This document shows positions 34,401 through 43,472 of a stretch of 64,000 nt of DNA, piece by piece. Every line of letters begins with the position of its first letter. The stretch's first letter is position 1. Under the pieces are notes generated by a model. It had not been told where the DNA came from. It searched no databases and saw only the letters and a list, made by a program, of their open reading frames with translations. The translations under genes and the position numbers were made by a program. The stretch is from Bacillus sp. 2205SS5-2 (GTDB lineage: Bacteria; Bacillota; Bacilli; Bacillales; Bacillaceae_K): positions 124,001 through 188,000 of the forward strand of contig NZ_JAYKTS010000005.1 in assembly GCF_037024155.1 (NCBI RefSeq). The letters run 5' to 3'.

Positions 34401-35212
34401 TCAACAATAGCAAGATCTTGCGAAAAATTATCGCCGTAAGGCGCAGGTCCATCCGTAGCTTTTGTCAGTGCCATTCCCCTTTGAAACGCTGCAATAGCAC
34501 CTTCTATGCTTAAGCGAATTTCCTCTTTTAACACGATAAAAAATGGTAAATCCTGAAGCTGTGTTGACTTTTCATCCACATCATATAGCTTTACAATATT
34601 ATCGAGCCATGACGACGGATCAGGATGTGACCGTGAAAATAAATAGAGTTCCCTGACCATTTCCTGCAAAGCGAGGTCACTTCGGTCATTGGTGAACGTA
34701 TCAACCAAGTGGAAAAAGTCTTTATTATTTTCTTTTCCATATTCTTCTTCGAATAGTTCATCCATTACTTCATCCCGTAGAAGTTCTCCTTCCGTACTAT
34801 CGGCAATACGAAAACCTGGATCAATATCAATTAAATAATAATATTTCCGTATCACTTCTAGGCAAAAAGAATGCAGCGTAGAAATAGAGGCCTTATTTAA
34901 TAAGCTTAATTGCTTTCGAATTCGTCCAGAGCTAGGATTCTTTTCAAGTGCTTTTTCCAAAGCCTCGCCGATTCGGTGTCTCATTTCAGCCGCTGCCGCA
35001 TTTGTGAATGTCACCACAAGAAGTTCATCCACATTCATCTCGTCTTCTACTGAGAGTAACCGCTGGATAATTCGTTCAACAAGAACAGCTGTTTTTCCAG
35101 AACCTGCCGCTGCTGCCACTAAAATATCTTGGTTTTTCGACCAAATAGCTTTCCATTGGTCATCAGTCCAAAAAACATCTTCAGGTTTTATGGGTAATGG
35201 TGTTTTACTCAT
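31478..35212 (-). CDS. addA: ATP-dependent helicase-nuclease subunit AddA
   Basis: 1244 residues. Superfamily-1 helicase with Walker A ILVAAAAGSGKTAVL (about 30-44), Walker B EVLVDEYQDTN near 415, motif VVRLMTIHSSKGLEFPVVF near 790, and a C-terminal RecB-type nuclease with GVIDCLV...LVLVDYKTDN near 1180. With AddB it resects double-strand breaks and stops at Chi sequences to start RecA repair. The ATG lies eight bases inside the end of addB. A miniature element has inserted exactly at the stop codon. Unlike B. subtilis, sbcDC does not follow. Confidence 0.96.
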   Translation of the reverse strand: MSKTPLPIKPEDVFWTDDQWKAIWSKNQDILVAAAAGSGKTAVLVERIIQRLLSVEDEMNVDELLVVTFTNAAAAEMRHRIGEALEKALEKNPSSGRIRKQLSLLNKASISTLHSFCLEVIRKYYYLIDIDPGFRIADSTEGELLRDEVMDELFEEEYGKENNKDFFHLVDTFTNDRSDLALQEMVRELYLFSRSHPDPSSWLDNIVKLYDVDEKSTQLQDLPFFIVLKEEIRLSIEGAIAAFQRGMALTKATDGPAPYGDNFSQDLAIVEGMMSSLESSWEELYIRFQELKFSRLKPCRGDQYDPEKIEEAKALRAQGKKMIEKLEEEFFSRKPESFLKDLREMKPVILTLIKLVKDFSIRFQTVKGERGLVDFSDLEHFTLEILSDNGQPSEAADTYQHQFKEVLVDEYQDTNMVQETLISLITIEGEEQGNLFMVGDVKQSVYRFRLAEPKLFLSKYNRFTTLGENTGLKIDLSQNFRSRQEVLAGTNFIFKQIMGVEVGEIDYDKSAELVKGAAYPEEDEYPVELAFIDLADEETIEEEVEVETAFSKLELEKSQLEARYMAKKVKELIDSQALVYDSKKGKHRPIRYRDMVILLRSMPWAPEIMEEFKSMNIPIYANLSTGYFDAIEVSIMVSLLKIIDNPYQDIPLASVLRSPIVEMNEEELASIRVHSRAGSFYEAITKYIQSAPKEEAYDRLSTFMEMLGTWRTLARQGALSDLIWQLYRDTKFFDFVGGMPGGKQRQANLRALYDRARSYEETSFRGLFRFLRFVERMRERGDDLGAARALSEQEDVVRLMTIHSSKGLEFPVVFVAGLSKQFNLMDLNKSYLLDKEFGLGTKYVNADKRITYPSIAQLALKRKKRMETIAEEMRVLYVALTRAKEKLYLVATVKDLEKSMIKWRSALQQTEWLLADYERASALSYLDWLGPALVRHQSCEVLHEGEVEGSFISNEIIGHPSRWNLSFYSKTFFSKDEETPQEVEEEWKEHVIKGEKVNISTPIKEEIVAKLNWKYPYKAAVQRKSKQSVSEIKKMFQVADEAASDDIIKKFQKPIMKRPQFLQAKTISPAERGTAMHAVMQHISLDKQPTQQEVVELLTELTRKELLSLEQAEAIEVDQIVSFFHTSIGERVLRAERVQREVPFSLGVRAQDFYQDTEDGEEIILVQGVIDCLVQEKDGLVLVDYKTDNIVDKYQGDFTKAQPDLKNRYEIQLNLYEKAIEEILGEKLKGKYLYFFDGCHELSM

Positions 35213-38200
35213 CAGAAGAGACCTCCTCTCTCATACAAGCTAATATTTCTTCATTCTTTTGCGGTGTTAAAACGATATAATCATTCTCTTCCAAGGATTG
35301 ATCAAATTGACAAACAGATCGATACGAACAATATTGACATGGCGTTCGATTTTTTAATTTGTAAGGTGTGATCTCAACATGGCCGTTCATAATTTGTTGA
35401 CCTGACGAGATATATTTATTTCGAACATATTTCCTCATCAAATCAAAATCCTGTGTCGATGCAATTTTCGATCTTGCTGTTAACGATCCGTCCTTTTTCA
35501 ACCCCGCTGAAACAACATGCGATGTTCCCGTTTCTAACGAAGAGTCCATCAATTTCACTACCTCTGGATTTCCTAATACCAACCCGTCCATTTTGAAACT
35601 CTTGAAGATCTCCTCTTCAATTTGTTCAATTGATAGCAATTTCTTACTTTTCACGATTGGATTATGAACATGAAAATACAGAACTCCTGCTGGTAATGCC
35701 TCCGATCCAATTAACTGCTGTGAGTGAGTCAAAATAATATCCAGATAGGTAAGCATTTGTAAGGATAATCCATAATACATTTCGGTGAAATTCAGTTCTT
35801 TGCTACTTGATTTATAATCGATCACACGTAAATAGGTGCCAGAATCATCTTTTGCTTGATCGACTCGGTCAATTCTACCTTGTAATTCCATTTTCATTCC
35901 ATTTCCTAAAGTAAATGAAAATGGAGGAAGTTCGGCATTTGGGCCAAATCCAAGTTCTAGACCGATAGGGGAAAAACCACTTACTCTTGCATGCTCACTA
36001 AGAATCATCGAAGCTCTTCCAATGACATTTTCAAGTTTTCTTTTAATATAATGATGTCGATTCGAGCTTAGAAGAATTTGCTTTTGAAGCTTTGGTGCAA
36101 TAAATTCAACCGATGCTTTCGCCAGCTTCAAGCAATCTTCCTTGGATAGCTGCGACCATGATTTTTTTTCAACATTCATTACCTCTGAAATCCAGTTGAG
36201 TGCTCCGTGAAATAGCTCTCCAATATCGGGTGCCTCCAAACGGAAAATCTCGCGTTCTTTCAACCGTAAACCATGAGAAGCAAAGTGAGAGAATGGACAA
36301 CTATGAAATAATTCCATACGAGAAACCGATGCTAGGATGCTTTCCCCATATAGATCTTCACTTGTTTGTGGGGATAACTGCTTGACTCTATTTTGATAAA
36401 ATAAACTTGATAGAATGTGGGTGGCACCTTCTCTTCTCTGCTCATTTTCTATATAGAAATTGTACACATCCCACCAAAAATCTGGAACAGGATAATTCCT
36501 TAGCCTCAATTGCAATTGTGAGGTTAAATAACTAATCGTGATGTTTGGATGAGAAATATAGTGAAGCTGCTCCTCGGCTGTTAGTTCCGATGGTTCATGA
36601 ATTAATAACTCTTTTTCTATGGACGGGAACATCTCTAGCAACTTTTTAATATATGGTGATGGAAGCAATGCTTTGCCTTCTTCATTTGCCATGGGATAAG
36701 AAACATATAGTTTTTCAGAAGAAGTCGTAAAGGCTTTATAGGCCACAAATTCTTCATCTTCAAGCTTCGTTTTGCTACTTGGAGCTAGCTTTATACCGGA
36801 AGAAATCAACGTTTCCCTGTCTTCATCTGATAAAACCCCATCTTCCGTCATTTTTGCTGGTAAAACTCCATCATTCACGCCAAGAACAAACGCTGCACGA
36901 ATATCGGACAAACGGGAAAGCTCCAAGTTAGCAACAATAACTTGATCAATCGCTGGTGGCACAAGCGAGAATTTCATAGATTCAATTCCAGCCTCAAGGA
37001 TAGAAGTGAATTTCTTTAAAGTGATTTCTTCGTCTCCTAAAATTTCAACATATTGATCCAGTAAATCCATCACTGCATTCCAAGCTTGGTTATGCTCCCG
37101 AGCGACTACTAAGTTTCCTCTTTCTTCTGCTACTTGTGCGAGTCCATCGATTTTTGCAGCAATATCCAGTTCTTCTAAATATAAATAAAGCACTTCACAT
37201 AAATCCCGAACTGTCGTTTTCTTTTTCAAACGTCGAAAAAACCGAATGATAGGAGCTGAAATTTTTAAACGGAATTCATTTATTTCGTGCTCGATCTTTT
37301 TTTCTTCATCCGTTTGGATAGAGTCTGTAAGTTCTAATCCACGAAAACGACGGTAGTTCCATCGATCCTTTCGTAGCCACGCTTCCCCCTTAATGCCATA
37401 AGCTAACACATAGTTTTCTACTTGATCCATTTGTTCTCGCAATTTTCCCGTCTTTTCGTTAAGCGGAAAAAGAAGTTCTGTTTTCAATGCTCGAAAAACC
37501 GGTTCATAACGCCAATGAGTGTTCATTATTTCAAGTGTCGAACGAATGAATTCAATTAACGGGTGATTTAACATCGTTCGCTTTTGGTCTATAAAATACG
37601 GTATTTCATTATCATAAAAAATCGTTTCCATAATATTTTGATATTCGCCACCGTTACGTACCAATACAGCAATCTCTTTGTATCGATAGTTTTCTTCTCT
37701 GACTAAGCGACGGATTTCCCTTGAAACTCCTTCCACTTCCGCTCGACGGTTGGAAGCCTCTACAACTTTCACGGCCGCTTTACGGTTATAGGATATGGTC
37801 GGACGATCTTCCCAATATTTTTCAATATGTTGCAAACTACTGTGCTCAAATCGCTTTTGCTCAATTAATACCTCGTCAGGTTCTCGATTAATCTCAGGAA
37901 CGAAGGTCATTTGTGTTAACATACCATACGTCTCCTCTGTCAATCGAAAGAGACTATTTGTGGCTCCGTTTTCTCGATGAGATGCGCGATCAACTGTCAG
38001 GGCAATGGACACTCGCTGGCAGTGTTTCATCAATTTTTGGATAACAAGGTATTCTTGTGGTGTGAAGCTATGAAAACCATCAATGTAAACTTCTGCATTT
38101 GCAATATACGATGAGGTTTCAACGGCTTCAGCAAGCAATTTAAAATAATCCTCACTGTCAACGTATTTTCCAACAAGCGCTTCTTCAAAGCCTTGATAGA

Positions 38201-38687
38201 TTAACTCTAAGTCATGTAATTTATCATTCAATGCTTTGCTATTTTGGGATGCATCCCCTTGACGAAGAAGTTCTTCAGGTGAAATGCAGTAACGGCGAAA
38301 TTCTGTAAGAATGGTTTCCATATGACCAACAAAACCTGTTTTATCGGAGGCTTTTGTAAACAGGGTCAATTTCTCTTTCTTTTCATCAATTATTTTTCGA
38401 ATAAGCATATTTAATCCAACATTGGATAAATGATATCTCCCCATCCCACCTGATTCTTGAAGGACTCGCCAAGCAAGACGGGTAAAGCTATACACTTGCG
38501 CTCGAACCATGCCTTTTAACTCCGGTGTCGTAACGAGAGCATATTCCGATAAGAACGTCATTTGTTCTGGAACCAAATAAATGATTGGTTTTCCGTTCGC
38601 GTTATTCTGCAGCTTTTCCCGAACTTCATTTAACATCGTTTCTGTTTTTCCACTTCCCGATCGACCGACAATAAACCGTACAGACAT
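35205..38687 (-). CDS. addB: ATP-dependent helicase-nuclease subunit AddB
   Basis: 1160 residues from ATG 38687, which follows AAGGAGTG; the frame is open 13 codons further without a ribosome site. N-terminal FIVGRSGSGKTETML nucleotide-binding loop, an inactive helicase-like core that recognises Chi, and a C-terminal nuclease with VIDYKSSSKELNF. Iron-sulfur cysteines are visible as FHSCPFSHF near 800 and C-Q-Y-C-S-Y-R-S-V-C near the end. Partner of AddA, translationally coupled. A TATAAT-like -10 lies about 70 bases upstream. Confidence 0.96.
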   Translation of the reverse strand: MSVRFIVGRSGSGKTETMLNEVREKLQNNANGKPIIYLVPEQMTFLSEYALVTTPELKGMVRAQVYSFTRLAWRVLQESGGMGRYHLSNVGLNMLIRKIIDEKKEKLTLFTKASDKTGFVGHMETILTEFRRYCISPEELLRQGDASQNSKALNDKLHDLELIYQGFEEALVGKYVDSEDYFKLLAEAVETSSYIANAEVYIDGFHSFTPQEYLVIQKLMKHCQRVSIALTVDRASHRENGATNSLFRLTEETYGMLTQMTFVPEINREPDEVLIEQKRFEHSSLQHIEKYWEDRPTISYNRKAAVKVVEASNRRAEVEGVSREIRRLVREENYRYKEIAVLVRNGGEYQNIMETIFYDNEIPYFIDQKRTMLNHPLIEFIRSTLEIMNTHWRYEPVFRALKTELLFPLNEKTGKLREQMDQVENYVLAYGIKGEAWLRKDRWNYRRFRGLELTDSIQTDEEKKIEHEINEFRLKISAPIIRFFRRLKKKTTVRDLCEVLYLYLEELDIAAKIDGLAQVAEERGNLVVAREHNQAWNAVMDLLDQYVEILGDEEITLKKFTSILEAGIESMKFSLVPPAIDQVIVANLELSRLSDIRAAFVLGVNDGVLPAKMTEDGVLSDEDRETLISSGIKLAPSSKTKLEDEEFVAYKAFTTSSEKLYVSYPMANEEGKALLPSPYIKKLLEMFPSIEKELLIHEPSELTAEEQLHYISHPNITISYLTSQLQLRLRNYPVPDFWWDVYNFYIENEQRREGATHILSSLFYQNRVKQLSPQTSEDLYGESILASVSRMELFHSCPFSHFASHGLRLKEREIFRLEAPDIGELFHGALNWISEVMNVEKKSWSQLSKEDCLKLAKASVEFIAPKLQKQILLSSNRHHYIKRKLENVIGRASMILSEHARVSGFSPIGLELGFGPNAELPPFSFTLGNGMKMELQGRIDRVDQAKDDSGTYLRVIDYKSSSKELNFTEMYYGLSLQMLTYLDIILTHSQQLIGSEALPAGVLYFHVHNPIVKSKKLLSIEQIEEEIFKSFKMDGLVLGNPEVVKLMDSSLETGTSHVVSAGLKKDGSLTARSKIASTQDFDLMRKYVRNKYISSGQQIMNGHVEITPYKLKNRTPCQYCSYRSVCQFDQSLEENDYIVLTPQKNEEILACMREEVSSDE

Positions 38688-38810
38688 CCTCTCACTCCTT
38701 CCTCTTTCGTATAGATAGTACAACATGTGAAATTAAGTATTTTTTGTATAGATTTATTATAATATAGAACACGTATTCTACCTACATAATATCATTCTTT
38801 GCGGCTGTTT

Positions 38811-38979
38811 TCGTATGGTCCTTTTCGTATACATTGTTGGTTTTTAATTTACTCATCAATAAAAGGCTTGATTCCCCCATCGATTTGGTCCAAAAAAATA
38901 CGATTGGTGCACCGAAACCTATAAATTTCACGGTTTATATACTGCTCTGAAAAGCAACCCACTTTGCGAAAACAGCCAT
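38811..38979. repeat. AAGGCT miniature element, degenerate
   Basis: Left end duplicated (GGCTGTTTTCGTAT directly followed by GGTCCTTTTCGTATACATTG); right end CTTTGCGAAAACAGCCAT intact. No target duplication. Confidence 0.6.
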
Positions 38980-39163
38980 TAAAAAAGACTTCGGAGATTT
39001 ATTCGTATTGATTTAAAGTCCGTTGAATGAAAAAATGAGGTTTTCCATTTTTTTTTATGTTGAAACGACAAAGCATAAGAAAAATTAAAGTTAGTCTTAA
39101 AAGTGGACACATAAAAATGATAATCCGTTGCACAATAATTATCATTAAAAAGGACGTGTTCAC

Positions 39164-39454
39164 ATGAGTAATCATCACTCGAACGAATATCGAGAGTATG
39201 TAGCTAAGATGGTCGTTGATGAAGGTAGGAGAGTGACAGAACTAGCCTACGAGTTAGAGATCCCTTACTCGACTATTATGCGATGGGTAAAAAAGTTAAA
39301 AGAGGCGAAAAATGCTGACAAATCTGTTGAGTATATTACTCCTTCAGACCTAAACAAATTGAAGAAACAGCATGAAAAAGAATTAAAATCTCTTCAAGAG
39401 GAGAATGAAATTTTAAAAAAGGCGATGCACATCTTCACGAAAAAGCAGGAGTAA
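39164..39454 (+). CDS. IS3-family transposase OrfA
   Basis: 96 residues: helix-turn-helix (YVAKMVVDEGRRVTELAYEL...PYSTIMRWVKK) and a C-terminal leucine-zipper coiled coil (LNKLKKQHEKELKSLQEENEILKKA). It binds the element ends. Near the end is an A-AAA-AAG slippery run (about 39416-39422). A -1 shift there continues in the OrfB frame, as GDAHLHEKAGVKYEF, giving the fused OrfAB transposase. Confidence 0.92.
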   Translation: MSNHHSNEYREYVAKMVVDEGRRVTELAYELEIPYSTIMRWVKKLKEAKNADKSVEYITPSDLNKLKKQHEKELKSLQEENEILKKAMHIFTKKQE

Positions 39455-39492
39455 AGTATGAATTTATCCATCTCCACAAAGATGAACATACT

Positions 39493-40341
39493 GTGGTGAA
39501 GATGTGCAAGGTACTGGAGGCATCAACAAGCGGTTACTATAAATGGGTCGATCGACAAACTCAGGAAGAGACAGAAAAAGAAAAGAAGAAAAAGGAACTG
39601 AAACAAAAAATTTGTAAGTCTTTTCATGAGAGTCAAGGAACTTACGGTAGCCCAAGAGTATATGATGATTTAATTGAGTGGGGCTACCAAGTCTCCCAAA
39701 AAACCGTAGCTCGGTATATGCAGGAAATGGGGTTGAGAGCGACTCCATTAGAGAAATACGTTGTTACTACAGACTCAGATCATGATTTAACGATCTATCC
39801 TAATTTAGTGAAGAGACAGTTCGATGTAGATATTCCAAATACGGTTTGGGTAGCGGATATTACATATATTCGAACATTGAAGGGATGGGTGTATCTTGCT
39901 TCCATTATGGACTTGTTTTCACGGAAAATTGTTGGGTGGAGCCAAGGGATTTCAATGAAAAAGGAACTTGTTTTAGAAGCATTGCGAATGGCTCAAACAA
40001 CGAGACGACCAGGTAAGGGATTGATCCATCATTCTGACCGTGGCTCCCAATATTGTTCTAATGAATACGTAGAGGAATTAACTCAGAGTGGGGCTAAAAT
40101 TAGTATGAGTCGAAAAGGAGATCCATATGATAACGCTTGCATCGAATCGTTCCACGCGACCATAAAGAAAGAGCTTATCTATCGGCGTAGATTTCAAACA
40201 AAAGAAGAAGCGATGAGGGTTATCAATCATTATATTACAAGTAGGTACAATGAGAAGAGGAAGCATTCTAAGCTGGGATATTTGTCGCCAAATAACTTTG
40301 AGCGAGAGTATCAACTTTCGATCCTAGAATCAATCTCATAA
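39493..40341 (+). CDS. IS3-family transposase OrfB (DDE integrase)
   Basis: 282 residues from the first ATG, but the frame is open back to the orfA slippery site, so the natural product is probably the frameshifted OrfAB fusion. HTH_21-like N-terminal region (ASTSGYYKWVDR), then an rve integrase core with all three acidic residues: VADITYIRT, HHSDRGSQY and NACIESFHATIKKE. C-terminal RYNEKRKHSKLGYLSPNNFE is typical of the IS150-like group. The element looks intact and may be active. Confidence 0.92.
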   Translation: MVKMCKVLEASTSGYYKWVDRQTQEETEKEKKKKELKQKICKSFHESQGTYGSPRVYDDLIEWGYQVSQKTVARYMQEMGLRATPLEKYVVTTDSDHDLTIYPNLVKRQFDVDIPNTVWVADITYIRTLKGWVYLASIMDLFSRKIVGWSQGISMKKELVLEALRMAQTTRRPGKGLIHHSDRGSQYCSNEYVEELTQSGAKISMSRKGDPYDNACIESFHATIKKELIYRRRFQTKEEAMRVINHYITSRYNEKRKHSKLGYLSPNNFEREYQLSILESIS

Positions 40342-40513
40342 TATAGCCATTTGGCGTTAGAAAGGATCAATCATGGTCTTGGATTGATTCTTTCTAATGC
40401 CCCACCAAACGAAGTGCGGTAGGAAAGTAGGAAAATTAAATCTCATTTTTTATTGTCCATTTTCTTGACAGAAGTTCAAAATGCCTTCAAAAAAAGAAGG
40501 GATCTCCCTTTTT

Positions 40514-41071
40514 TTAAATCGACATTTGTATACTCTCTTTCCATTCCTCATATAGAAGTCCATAAAGCTCCATCCCGTACCGCTGCCCATCACGTTGAAG
40601 AAATTCGCGAAATTCCCCTTCTTTTTGAAACCCTAGTGATTGGTATAATGAGATGGCTCGCTGATTATAAGAAAAAACAGTGAGTTGTACTCGGTGCAAA
40701 TTCAATTCTTGAAATGCGTAAGAGAGCATACATTGAAGCGCTTCAGCTCCATATCCCGCTCCCCAATATTGATCATCTCCTATTGCAATGGAAATCCAAG
40801 TGGTGCGATGAGTCCAGAGAATGCCGTCCAACTCTATATAACCTATTATTTCATTCGTTTCATTCAATCGAATGCTAAATCGATAAATTTTATCAGATGT
40901 TTCCTCAGTCCACTTTCGTACGTCGCTTTTACTCTTCGGTCGAAATGGAAGAGCGTCTAAATAGCGCATCATTTGTTCATTGTCATACCAGGCTATCATT
41001 GCGGGTAAATCTTCTTCCATAAATCCACCTAAATGAATTCGCTTGTTTCTTAAGATATTGTTGTTCATCAT
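40514..41071 (-). CDS. GNAT acetyltransferase, RimJ-like
   Basis: 185 residues from the ATG at 41071, which follows GAGGTGG; the open frame upstream lacks a ribosome site. Acetyl-CoA site YGAEALQCMLSYAFQELNLHRVQLTVFSYN-type block (about 105-135: WGAGYGAEALQ and HRVQLTV) and IGYIELDGI in the middle. The RIHLGGFMEEDLPAM opening is typical of RimJ/RimL-type enzymes that acetylate protein N-termini or small amines. Substrate unknown. It is next to the right end of the IS element, which may have separated it from older neighbours. Confidence 0.85.
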   Translation of the reverse strand: MMNNNILRNKRIHLGGFMEEDLPAMIAWYDNEQMMRYLDALPFRPKSKSDVRKWTEETSDKIYRFSIRLNETNEIIGYIELDGILWTHRTTWISIAIGDDQYWGAGYGAEALQCMLSYAFQELNLHRVQLTVFSYNQRAISLYQSLGFQKEGEFREFLQRDGQRYGMELYGLLYEEWKESIQMSI

Positions 41072-41187
41072 TTTCCCACCTCTTACTTCCTCTATTCGAC
41101 AATTATCCATTTTCTCCTCCATATACCCTGTCCACTTTTGCTTTTATGTACTGATTAATGAAACGCGTGCTCTTCGTTTCACTTTAA

Positions 41188-41353
41188 AAGGTTGTTCCCG
41201 CAAAGATTGATGCTTTTTGTAGTAGTATCTATTCAGTTAAAAGGTTCGGTTTCGGGGAATCTTTTCGTTTATTTTCGAACGAAATCCATTCCAAAATCGC
41301 GGATTCCATCACTAATTAAATTAAATAACAACAATGTATCCGAAAAGAGCCTT
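41188..41353. repeat. AAGGCT miniature element, diverged
   Basis: 166 bp. Ends AAGGTTGTTCCCGCAAAG and GTATCCGAAAAGAGCCTT; flanks TTAA and AAAA do not match. Confidence 0.65.
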
Positions 41354-41392
41354 AAAAAAAGACAACCCTCAAAAGGATTGCCTCTTGCTCAT

Positions 41393-41668
41393 TTATTCTT
41401 TTTTTCTGGTCAATTTCTGTTTAACACCTTTAAAAACATTTGAAGCTGAATCGACTGTCTTACCTACTACGTCATTCCCTGTTTTACTAACGTTTTTCAC
41501 CAAATCTGCCGATGTATCTGAAACCTTGCCAATAATTCCACCTTCACCACTAACGGATTTCACAATATCATTGGCTTTATCTGCCGTATGATTCACAAGA
41601 TCACTTGCCTGTTTTGAAGTCTTCTTTAGCAGGTTTTCATCTTTCTTTTGTTCTTCGGATGAAATAAT
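41393..41668 (-). CDS. Small repetitive protein, possible ATT start
   Basis: The only ordinary start in this frame is a GTG at 41596 with no ribosome site. Upstream the frame is open to a TAG at 41696-41698, and at 41672-41680 there is a perfect AAGGAGGAG followed by ATC ATT ATT and no ATG, GTG or TTG. An ATT start at 41668 or 41665 would give about 91 residues (ISSEEQKKDENLLKKTSKQ...). The product is polar with repeated amphipathic stretches rich in Val, Lys, Asp and Ser (VSDTSADLVKNVSKTGNDVV), resembling stress-type helical repeat proteins. It could also be a gene whose start was lost by mutation. Confidence 0.5.
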   Translation of the reverse strand: MISSEEQKKDENLLKKTSKQASDLVNHTADKANDIVKSVSGEGGIIGKVSDTSADLVKNVSKTGNDVVGKTVDSASNVFKGVKQKLTRKKE

Positions 41669-41743
41669 GATCTCCTCCTTGTAAGAATTAACTCCCTATC
41701 ATTCTTATGAGCTCTAATTCACTAATATTCATATCTTTTTTAA

Positions 41744-41929
41744 AAGGCTCTTTTCGCATACTTTGTTGCTATTGGCACAAAGAAAAAACAGGCAGTAAGG
41801 TTTTTTCGACTATTTTCTTACTTTTTATCTAGAAATGGAGAAGTTTTCATAAGGAAAAGAGCACGAAGTCATACAAATCAGGGGATATATTCCTATTCGA
41901 AAAGCCACAATCTTTTCGAAAACAGCCAT
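41744..41929. mobile_element. AAGGCT miniature element with TTAA duplication
   Basis: 186 bp, longer than most copies, flanked by TTAA (41740-41743 and 41930-41933). Ends AAGGCTCTTTTCGCATAC and TTTTCGAAAACAGCCAT. Confidence 0.75.
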
Positions 41930-42160
41930 TTAAAAGACTATTTTCGAAACTCCTCTTAATGAGGCCGAAAATAGAGGTGCGGATATTCTTTTCACAAAAA
42001 TAGCTTGAGAATTCTCTTTCAAGCTATCTTTACATTGATATTAAATGCAGAATTGATAGATCTAATCATTTCCCTAAAATAATCGAAAAAGCCTTTTTAA
42101 AAAAATGTGAGTAGTTTCATTCACTATTCTACAGATATCATGTTTAGTAATGATTTTCAG

Positions 42161-42502
42161 TTAGGCCTTCTTCACAAATTCAGATTTTAGTTTCATCGGT
42201 CCAAATCCGTCAATTTTACAATCAATATCGTGGTCTCCTTCAACCAATCGAATGTTTTTTACTTTTGTGCCGATTTTTAATACTGAGGAGCTTCCTTTAA
42301 CTTTAAGGTCTTTAATCACCGTGACAGAATCTCCATCTGTTAAGACATTCCCATTGGCATCACGTATCGTTTTCTCGCGCTCACTGTCTTCTACCCCGGA
42401 TGATATCATCCACTCATGTCCACATTCCGGGCAAACAAACTGCGTTCCATCTTCATATGTGTATTCTGAATTACATTTAGGACAATTTGGTAAATTTGCC
42501 AT
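42161..42502 (-). CDS. YjdM/PhnA-type zinc ribbon protein
   Basis: 113 residues from the ATG at 42502, after GGAGG. Zinc ribbon CPKC...CPECGHEW (about 6-30), then the [25 protein letters not shown] block and a C-terminal [17 protein letters not shown]. This is the PhnA/YjdM family, once linked to alkylphosphonate use but not required for it; the true role is unknown. Monocistronic by position. Confidence 0.88.
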   Translation of the reverse strand: MANLPNCPKCNSEYTYEDGTQFVCPECGHEWMISSGVEDSEREKTIRDANGNVLTDGDSVTVIKDLKVKGSSSVLKIGTKVKNIRLVEGDHDIDCKIDGFGPMKLKSEFVKKA

Positions 42503-42891
42503 ACTTTCTTTTCCTCCACTCTTTTTATGTACTTTCAATTTTAATATAGCCTCTTTTCAGGCTCTTCGCTATTTAGTGTTGACAAGACAATTTTCTAGGG
42601 TTCAATTGATGCTACCATTTTAGCTTAATGTCAGGATTCTACATATTGATTAAAACAAGCGAAAAACCAAACCGGACAAAGGAATGAATTCAATTGCTCG
42701 CTCAGCATTCACCACCTGTTACAAGAATAATTGATTGAGTTCTGAAACCTACATAGTTGTTTGAACTAAATACTAAATAGCCAAGAAGCTCTTTTCATAT
42801 ACATGGTTCCTATTCATCAAAAGAGTCCACTTAAAATGATTTGCGATTCCGTTCTTGCTTGAAAAATCACGATTACTTACTCATTCTACCA
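42503..42891. other. Intergenic stretch with element fragment
   Basis: About 390 bases without a credible gene. From about 42786 a partial miniature element is visible (AAGCTCTTTTCATATACATGG), without a recognisable right end. Confidence 0.5.
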
Positions 42892-43472
42892 TCATTTCAT
42901 TTGATCTATGGCTTCCATTAATGGATCCATGGCTATATGCTCTGGAAAAATAAATCCTCTTTCATCTACATTGAAGGAAATCCCCGTCGCTAGAAAACAT
43001 TTCTGCACAAATTCAGAACAAATATACTCATCATTATCTTCATGTTCTCCCATTCCCAATCCAATTCGAGCAACAATTCTGGCAATCTCGACCTTGTCAT
43101 AGGCCCAATTCAAAAGATGGAATCCCGTTTGTAGCATCTTTTTTTGTGGTCGTCGGACATGACTTCCATTTCTTGATGTCTTGCCAGAAAGAGATTTCCA
43201 TTATAGCGTTCTTTTGTATTTTCATAATTGGTAAGATAATGTTCAATTGGAACGATGCGAACGCCATCATCCTCTACACTTTCCATGAGTAGACACTGTT
43301 CTTCCCATATCACTACAATCGCCACATGACTAAACATTGAGCCGGATATTTGTTTGATAAGCTCACTCACCAGATAGTTTCCTGAACAAAATAATAGGTC
43401 CCCTGTTCTTAGCTGGGGCCTTAGCTCCTCTATTGAAAGAATCTCACAGTTTAGAAACTTAGCTTTTCCCAT
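42892..43472 (-). pseudogene. Permuted papain-fold (YiiX-like) hydrolase, frameshifted
   Basis: Two reading frames together form one protein of about 193 residues. The first (from 43472) has LRTGDLLFCSGNYLVSELIKQ and the His-bearing MFSHVAIVV. The second (ending 42892) has YICSEFVQKCF with the likely catalytic Cys. They join at a run of seven As (around 43143-43137): reading -1 after CAC-AAA-AAA continues as KKMLQTGFHLLNW. The order His then Cys is that of the circularly permuted NlpC/P60 (YaeF/YiiX) group, which cut peptide or lipid-linked bonds. Explanations are an indel in the A-run, a sequencing error, or translational slippage. Confidence 0.7.

Larger units (their letters stand above)
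39093..40470 (+). mobile_element. Complete IS3-family insertion sequence
   Basis: 1378 bp. Imperfect terminal inverted repeats AGTCTTAAAAGTGGACA (39093-39109) and its counterpart at 40454-40470, which reads TGTCAAGAAAATGGACA on the minus strand. It encloses orfA and orfB. No convincing 3-4 bp duplication at these ends. Confidence 0.8.

Noticed and set aside
40484-40516. Terminator after the GNAT gene
   Set aside because: The AAGGGATCTCCCTT palindrome has too small a loop and partly overlaps the coding end, so it is not called.
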